From Winogradskyella sp. (GTDB taxonomy: Bacteria > Bacteroidota > Bacteroidia > Flavobacteriales > Flavobacteriaceae), in NCBI GenBank assembly GCA_030149115.1, contig JASBSE010000126.1, positions 1-10,599 of the forward strand: a stretch of DNA of 10,599 bases, in the 5' to 3' direction. The notes under the pieces were generated by a model. It made no database searches, was not told where the DNA came from, and saw nothing but the letters and a program-made list of their open reading frames with translations. Shown here piece after piece: positions 6,331 through 10,599 of the stretch; position 1 is the stretch's first letter, and every line of letters begins with the position of its first letter. Position numbers and translations under genes: made by a program.

Positions 6331-8175
6331 CTACAAACTTTCAACAAAATCTAAAAACACGGTCTTATGCTTTTTCAAATCTAAATCTGGTGAAACCGCA
6401 ACTCTGGCAATATAATCTTTGTCTCCTTCCTTGGTTGTGCCTTGTGTTGAGGTCGCAGGAATCGTCCAATAACATCCTTTTAATTGGCCATAACTTACAC
6501 AGTATTTGCTTTCGGTAGGAATTTCAGTAATCATCAAATTAATTAATCTGAGATTTAAAGCGCGCTTGTACGCTTCGCGCTCTTCATCTGTATTACCTTT
6601 TGTTGGTAAGTCTAACGAAAAAACAGATGGTGTAAAGCCTTCAGCAGCAAGTTCTTCTGAAACAAAGTTAATTTTAGCATCTGGTAATACCTCGTGAATG
6701 TAATTAACAAAAGCTCTTGTGTTTTTATAAGCGTCTGCAATACGCGTTAACATCGATGGCATTTGAGTAGCCAAAATTTGGTATTGCAAAGCTGTGGCTT
6801 CATTATTGCAAAGCTCTAAATGTTTAGCTATCGGTTGAATTAAATATTCGGCTTTTGCATTGGCAACTGCATAACCAGCAGTACATTTTCCACCACTAGG
6901 AAACTTTGAGCCACTAACGTAAGCAATGGTTTTTACTTTGGAAAGTATACCGTCATCACCTAAAAACTGTACGTTAGGACAAAATGTTTGATCTAAAATA
7001 AACACAGGTGCAGTGGCAGTTGTACCATTTGGAGTTTGGCGCACTTTGCTTAATGCTGCATTAAGTTGTTCTAAATTCGGAACTTCGACACGAGGATTCG
7101 TTGGTATTTCTGCAATGATGTATGGTATAGCATCTGCTTTAGCTAGCTGTGTTAATACTTTTTCTACACTATTTACCATATCGTTCTCACCATCAACAGG
7201 CAAATCAACAATTTCCACATTGTTAAGACAGGCAGCGACACGTCTGGCTTGGTCGTTTGTACCTCCATAACAGTTTGGCGGTACTACAAATTTTATGGCT
7301 TTGCCAGGATGCTCTTTTTGAGCGTTGTCTATCAATCCCATCATAATGGCATACTGCATGGACAATCCGCTAGAAGCTACTAAGGCTTCACCAGAAGTCG
7401 CGTTAATTTCATTAATGATAGATTTTACTTTGGCTTTATGGCTGGCTGTATCTAACTGCTGCGGTGAAAAAGTAGTTCCTGTAGTATAGGCTTTTAAAGC
7501 AACTAAACAATTAGCAGGTGTCATGGCAATAGTCTCGCGACGTCTTACATGCTGAATGTCTGAAATAAAACTTGTTTTTGCTTTACCAGAAATTAATAAT
7601 ACGCTACCTAAATTTTCATAAAGATTGACATAAAAATCAATAGCATCGTTTTGAAGGTTGGCAGTAACCGTTTGATGCTTAGAAATTAGAATTGTAGAAC
7701 CATCAAATGCTTCAACTTTATCAAAATTATCTACCTGTTGTAATTCAAAATTATAGTTGTAAACCGATTTTAAAAGGTCCGTATTAAAACGCTTTGGTAA
7801 ATCTTCAGTATATAAAATTCGCGTCGCTCTTTGCTCTAAAAGATTGGTACGTAATACGGCTAGAACCGGAATAGTTTCAGAAGAAAAGCTAATCACATTT
7901 TCAGTATTTAGACCATTAAGTTTAGCAATGATCCATTCTAAAACCGAAGATAAAGGGTGACCAAGTCTTATATAATCGTAAGCCGTTGGTAACTGGCTTA
8001 AGGATTCGGTACTAGAATCTTCTGATTTATAAAGAGTTTCAAATTGTTCTATAAATTGAGTTTTTGCTAATTTTTCGTTGTAAATGTCTAAACGATGTGT
8101 GGTTAAATTCAACCAATCGCTAGGCATATTTTCTATAGTGTTTTTTATGTAATTCAGTATTTGAAAATCTTTCAT
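6331..8175 (-). CDS. PLP-dependent enzyme of the Cys/Met metabolism family with a long N-terminal extension
   Basis: A complete 614-residue protein. The C-terminal two thirds is a fold-type I enzyme of the cystathionine gamma-synthase/O-acylhomoserine sulfhydrylase/methionine gamma-lyase family: 'SSGLSMQYAIMMGL' (268-281), 'NCYGGT' (301-306) with the PLP-stacking Tyr303, 'AEIPTNPRVEVPNL' (355-368), 'FILDQTF' (392-398) with Asp395 for the ring nitrogen, and 'SGSKFPSGGKCTAGY' (421-435) with Lys424 as the Schiff-base lysine. Typical members have about 380-430 residues, so about 200 are extra. The extra N-terminal part includes 'YDYIRLGHPLSSVLEWIIAK' (66-85), which itself matches the family's 'YSRxGNPTxxxLE' motif, hinting at a second, degenerate copy. 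The family acts on sulfur amino acids or homoserine esters in the cytosol. The exact reaction cannot be assigned, so no symbol is given. A good promoter lies just upstream. Confidence 0.85.
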   Translation of the reverse strand: MKDFQILNYIKNTIENMPSDWLNLTTHRLDIYNEKLAKTQFIEQFETLYKSEDSSTESLSQLPTAYDYIRLGHPLSSVLEWIIAKLNGLNTENVISFSSETIPVLAVLRTNLLEQRATRILYTEDLPKRFNTDLLKSVYNYNFELQQVDNFDKVEAFDGSTILISKHQTVTANLQNDAIDFYVNLYENLGSVLLISGKAKTSFISDIQHVRRRETIAMTPANCLVALKAYTTGTTFSPQQLDTASHKAKVKSIINEINATSGEALVASSGLSMQYAIMMGLIDNAQKEHPGKAIKFVVPPNCYGGTNDQARRVAACLNNVEIVDLPVDGENDMVNSVEKVLTQLAKADAIPYIIAEIPTNPRVEVPNLEQLNAALSKVRQTPNGTTATAPVFILDQTFCPNVQFLGDDGILSKVKTIAYVSGSKFPSGGKCTAGYAVANAKAEYLIQPIAKHLELCNNEATALQYQILATQMPSMLTRIADAYKNTRAFVNYIHEVLPDAKINFVSEELAAEGFTPSVFSLDLPTKGNTDEEREAYKRALNLRLINLMITEIPTESKYCVSYGQLKGCYWTIPATSTQGTTKEGDKDYIARVAVSPDLDLKKHKTVFLDFVESL

Positions 8176-8198
8176 TTATTCCTTTTTCTTTTGGTTTA

Positions 8199-8229
8199 CA
8201 AAGATACATTAGTTGTTGTTTCTTTAAAA
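8199..8229 (-). promoter_or_regulatory. Bacteroidota-type promoter of the PLP enzyme gene
   Basis: On the minus strand TATCTTTG (8199-8206) matches the -7 consensus TAnnTTTG exactly. A TTTT (8226-8229) lies 19 bases upstream, at the spacing expected for the -33 TTTG box and with one mismatch. The -7 box ends 23 bases before the ATG at 8175, leaving a short leader. Confidence 0.55.
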
Positions 8230-8249
8230 TCTTCCAGATGATTTATAGT

Positions 8250-8279
8250 AGACCTGACAATCTTATGACTGTCAGGTCT
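8250..8279 (-). terminator. Hairpin terminator downstream of the 159-aa gene (possibly bidirectional)
   Basis: AGACCTGACA (8250-8259) pairs perfectly with TGTCAGGTCT (8270-8279), a ten-base-pair stem with a ten-base loop. It lies 7 bases past the stop of the minus-strand gene at 8287-8766 and upstream of the PLP gene promoter, so it separates the two transcripts. The T-run is better on the plus strand (TCTTTTG) than on the minus strand, but no plus-strand gene is near, so minus-strand use is inferred from position. Confidence 0.65.
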
Positions 8280-8286
8280 TTTGTGT

Positions 8287-8766
8287 TTAATTTAATACTT
8301 GAGAAATTGTTTTTTGCCACTTTTCAATAGACTGCATTTCGCCATCAAATTGAAAACTCACTGTACTATCATAAAAGACTAAATTAGATGTTTTAGTTGT
8401 ACTTTGTTTTGGTATAAGATTTAAAAGTATCTTGTCTATAACTTCTTTTTTGTTTGAGGTGAAGTGTTTTTCAATTTGAATTTTTGAGGTGTTAATTTTT
8501 GATAAATCAATCATTTCTACATTTTGAGAACGTTTGTCATCTACTGTGTTTAGGTGAAAAAGTTTAGCATTATCCTTGTCAATGCCTAATGCATATTTTG
8601 GCTTTATTTCAAATTCAGAGATTTTAAAACCATTTTTATTGGCATAATCATTAATTATATTTTGAGTTTTAATGTCTTTATTTTTGTTTTTTAGGTTTGT
8701 GATAACGAATGGTGCAAGGCATAAAGCAATACCTAAGGCACCGATTATTGTAATTACGGTGTTCAT
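8287..8766 (-). CDS. Membrane-anchored protein of unknown function (159 aa)
   Basis: The family is not recognised. A single N-terminal hydrophobic segment (about 4-24, 'VITIIGALGIALCLAPFVIT') is followed by a lysine- and asparagine-rich stretch, suggesting a membrane anchor with the rest on the cytoplasmic side. Residues 60-95 ('LGIDKDNAKLFHLN', then 'VEMIDLSKINTSKIQIEK') alternate strand-like segments in a way that recalls small PH-like or beta-barrel domains, but this is only a resemblance. No catalytic motif is visible. The gene lies 94 bases downstream of the small secreted-protein gene on the same strand and is closed by the hairpin at 8250-8279. Confidence 0.7.
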   Translation of the reverse strand: MNTVITIIGALGIALCLAPFVITNLKNKNKDIKTQNIINDYANKNGFKISEFEIKPKYALGIDKDNAKLFHLNTVDDKRSQNVEMIDLSKINTSKIQIEKHFTSNKKEVIDKILLNLIPKQSTTKTSNLVFYDSTVSFQFDGEMQSIEKWQKTISQVLN

Positions 8767-8860
8767 TTTAATTTTTGTTTTTTGTGTGTTTTTTGAAGTA
8801 AGGATTATGAATCCTAAATATGTCTTGTAAACATGCTAAGATGTTTTATAAAAACACGTA

Positions 8861-9235
8861 TTACCAAAAATTATGAAATGGGTAAAAAAGGCAATGTTTG
8901 CGGTAGTTAATCCTGATGGATTTGTGTCTAAAAGCATATTGCTTAAAGTAGTAAGCTGTTTCAACACTTTCAGAACCCTCAGGATGCGACTTTAATTGCT
9001 CAGGAAATGTGTCTTTGGATGTGTTACAATTTTCTGATAAGTCATGGCTAAGGTTTTCAATGTCTTGAGTATGTACAAAGCTACTTCCATCTACACTTTT
9101 TAGGTAAGATGTATGTGTATCTTCATCGATAACATTGTATGTGTACGATGATGCATTTACAGCATTAAACACACCTAATCCGTAGATGAGTGTGTAAATA
9201 ATTGCAGATACTATTTTAAAGTAGTTCGATTTCAA
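8861..9235 (-). CDS. Small secreted or membrane-anchored protein of unknown function (124 aa)
   Basis: The family is not recognised. Residues 1-28 look like a signal peptide: lysines at 2 and 7, a hydrophobic core, and 'VNA' before Ser29 as a possible signal peptidase I site. The mature part is hydrophilic and rich in Ser, Asp, Glu and His, with one cysteine at 70. The C-terminus is unusual, basic then aromatic: 'RHKSIRINYRKHCLFYPFHN' (103-122) then Phe-Trp, with a second cysteine at 115. The gene is divergent from the lipoprotein gene at 9450, with 214 bases between them. Length and composition fit a real gene, but no homology is recalled. Confidence 0.55.
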   Translation of the reverse strand: MKSNYFKIVSAIIYTLIYGLGVFNAVNASSYTYNVIDEDTHTSYLKSVDGSSFVHTQDIENLSHDLSENCNTSKDTFPEQLKSHPEGSESVETAYYFKQYAFRHKSIRINYRKHCLFYPFHNFW

Positions 9236-9449
9236 TTTATTGTCTTAACTCTATGCAAAGGACGATTAAAAAGAGGTTTCAAAGAAAACTTTTTAGTTAA
9301 ACTATTTATAAAGTGAAATTATTTCTTTGACTTCTACAGATCTTATATAATAAATAGATAAAGGGTAGCGTTTTAGAGTTATATTAATTATTAAAAGAGC
9401 CTATCAGTTAAAATTACGTTTCAAAAATCTAATCAATCTAAAAACAACT

Positions 9450-10103
9450 ATGAAACGTGTCTTTTTTTGTGCCTGTATTTTAATAGGTTTGTTATCTTCT
9501 TGTACTTCAAACAATAATGACATACAACCTGAAGATTCTAATTTTTATGCATTAACCGTTGGAAATTTATGGGAGTATAGATGGTTTGCTGTTAGTAATG
9601 AAGGGAATGAAAATCCAATGGATTTACATGAAACAATTTCAATTATTGGAATGGAGGAAATCAATGGCTATTTATATTATAAATTTAGTCGAACTATAAC
9701 TGGAAATTTTAATGGCAATTATGGTTTTGTGCCAGAAAACGGTGAACATTTTGAATATTATAGAGATTCCTTAGGATATTTAGTTAATAGTGAAGGGGAA
9801 ATTAAATTTTCTTATAATCCTACAGTCTCTTATGTGACAGAAACTTTTGGAGGAGAAAATGATAATGATACGACAGGTATAGCGGAGTTACAGAGTGCTA
9901 ATGTTGATTACACTACTGAGGCAGGTACTTTTGATTGCCTTGAGTTAATAGTGTCTTATGTAAGAGATAATGGCTTTATTTATCCTGCTAAAAATCGCGT
10001 TTATTATTCCGATGGAATAGGGTTGGTTAAAGATGATAATGTTTTCCTTTCAGCAGAAACTGCTGGTTACTACAGAAAATTACAAAGTTATTCTTTTCAG
10101 TAA
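9450..10103 (+). CDS. Lipoprotein of unknown function (217 aa)
   Basis: A lipoprotein signal is clear: 'MKRVFFCACILIGLLSSC' with the lipobox Leu15-Ser-Ser-Cys18. Cys18 would be lipidated after cleavage by signal peptidase II. The next residues (TSNNNDIQPED) are polar and then acidic, the kind of linker seen in exported Bacteroidota lipoproteins, although no definite surface-export signal can be claimed. The mature domain is predicted to be beta-rich, with 'GNLWEYRWFAVSNEG' near the front and 'YYSDGIGLVKDDN' near the end (about 184-196). That last motif recurs in Bacteroidota lipoproteins of unknown function. The gene stands alone, divergent from the gene on its left, and its stop is only 8 bases from the stop of the convergent PaiB-like gene. 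Confidence 0.8.
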   Translation: MKRVFFCACILIGLLSSCTSNNNDIQPEDSNFYALTVGNLWEYRWFAVSNEGNENPMDLHETISIIGMEEINGYLYYKFSRTITGNFNGNYGFVPENGEHFEYYRDSLGYLVNSEGEIKFSYNPTVSYVTETFGGENDNDTTGIAELQSANVDYTTEAGTFDCLELIVSYVRDNGFIYPAKNRVYYSDGIGLVKDDNVFLSAETAGYYRKLQSYSFQ

Positions 10104-10111
10104 GTAAGAAA

Positions 10112-10599
10112 TCAAAATACATTGTCTAAAAACTCACGAATACTTTCTTGATTAGCTCTAATCAATTCCTCACGAGCTGCTACCATATCGCTTGTTTTTT
10201 TGTCTTGAGAGAGTTTAAATTTTCCTTCCCAATGTGTAATATCTATTTCAAACATTTTAATGTAACTGAGATTAGCATCTAGGCGAGGATTATCTGGATC
10301 TAGTGTGTATTTTGGGTTTGGATTTTCTAAAAACTCAGTCATTGTTATTAGTGACTGCTTTAAGGCGTCCTTATCTTCAATCGCAGTAACTTTTCCTTTA
10401 AGATGTATTCTGATATAATTGTAAGTAGGCAATTGTGTGGTAGAATATATACTAGGAGAAATATAGCATTGTGGTCCGAAAAAGAGTACTGTAATGTCGT
10501 TATTGTCTTTTAAATATTCGGTTTGCGGATTGTAAATATCAATGTGCCCAATTAGTTTTCCGTTTTCATAAATTAAAGGAAGGTGAGTTATTAAAGGTG
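10112..10599 (-). CDS. paiB: FMN-binding negative transcriptional regulator, PaiB family (5' end outside the window)
   Basis: The minus-strand frame is open from the window edge to the TGA at 10112-10114, giving 161 visible residues. The TTG at 10430-10432 is an internal Leu codon, not a start. PaiB proteins usually have about 200-210 residues, so roughly 45 N-terminal residues are missing. The visible sequence carries the family motifs in order: 'THLPLIYENGKLIGHIDIYN', 'FFGPQCYISPSIY', 'LPTYNYIRIHLKG' (usually 'VPTWNY') and 'FEIDITHWEGKFKLSQDK' before a helical C-terminus. The family has a split-barrel FMN-binding fold. In Bacillus, PaiB is linked to repression of sporulation and protease genes. 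A direct DNA-binding role is not shown for this lineage, and it could be a flavin-dependent enzyme. Confidence 0.9.
   Translation of the reverse strand, partial: PLITHLPLIYENGKLIGHIDIYNPQTEYLKDNNDITVLFFGPQCYISPSIYSTTQLPTYNYIRIHLKGKVTAIEDKDALKQSLITMTEFLENPNPKYTLDPDNPRLDANLSYIKMFEIDITHWEGKFKLSQDKKTSDMVAAREELIRANQESIREFLDNVF

Noticed and set aside
6506..7270. Two plus-strand open frames (6506-6697 and 7013-7270)
   Set aside because: Both are antisense to the conserved PLP enzyme and have no independent coding signs.
8829..8846. AAACAT-GCTAAG-ATGTTT inverted repeat as terminator of the gene at 8861-9235
   Set aside because: On the minus strand the stem is followed by ACAAGAC, with no T-run, and the six-base-pair stem is AT-rich.
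9253..9300. Short basic open frame (15 codons, MQRTIKKRF...) in the divergent intergenic region
   Set aside because: It is too short and has no ribosome binding site or other support.
9415..9422. TACGTTTC as the -7 box of the lipoprotein gene
   Set aside because: It misses the conserved final G of TAnnTTTG, and no -33 box lies at the right distance.

Overview
The window looks like a chromosomal segment of a marine-type member of the Flavobacteriaceae (Bacteroidota). The DNA is AT-rich. Candidate promoters fit the Bacteroidota -7 consensus TAnnTTTG, ribosome binding sites are weak or absent, one gene carries a Bacteroidota-type lipoprotein signal, and several proteins match flavobacterial families. 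The exact genus cannot be read from the sequence.

Layout from left to right. The 3' part of a TolC-family outer-membrane efflux gene (1-759, +) ends at a good hairpin terminator (837-869). A Mur ligase of the Mpl/MurC type follows (968-2320, +). It is bracketed by two imperfect hairpin repeats (777-824 and 2329-2353) that look like dispersed intergenic repeats. Two minus-strand genes come next: a 260-residue membrane protein of unknown function (2377-3159) and a secreted transglutaminase-like protein (3389-4348). Between them, 3168-3341 holds about 58 codons that read as the C-terminus of a lost gene, possibly a metallophosphoesterase. The transglutaminase-like gene therefore probably sits where an older gene was cut.

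The plus-strand gene at 4501-5919 is the most unusual in the window. Its protein has about five membrane helices followed by two regions that each look like the periplasmic domain of ExbD/TolR, the second with a Bacteroidota-ExbD-like C-terminal tail. To its right, on the minus strand, is a 614-residue PLP enzyme of the Cys/Met metabolism family (6331-8175). It has a well-formed promoter, a long extra N-terminal region that may be a degenerate copy of the catalytic domain, and a small membrane protein (5962-6285) 45 nt downstream of it. Two small minus-strand proteins of unknown function follow (8287-8766, 8861-9235), then a plus-strand lipoprotein (9450-10103). The window ends inside a minus-strand PaiB-like FMN-binding regulator (10112-10599, N-terminus missing).

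Most genes look like independent units with frequent strand switches, so the window is not one operon or pathway. The themes are the cell envelope (TolC, Mpl, ExbD-like protein, lipoprotein, secreted and membrane proteins) plus a PLP enzyme and a regulator. No RNA genes, CRISPR arrays, recognisable insertion sequences or intergenic gaps longer than 300 bases were seen. The 214-base gap at 9236-9449 between divergent genes must hold both of their promoters, but I could not place them with confidence.
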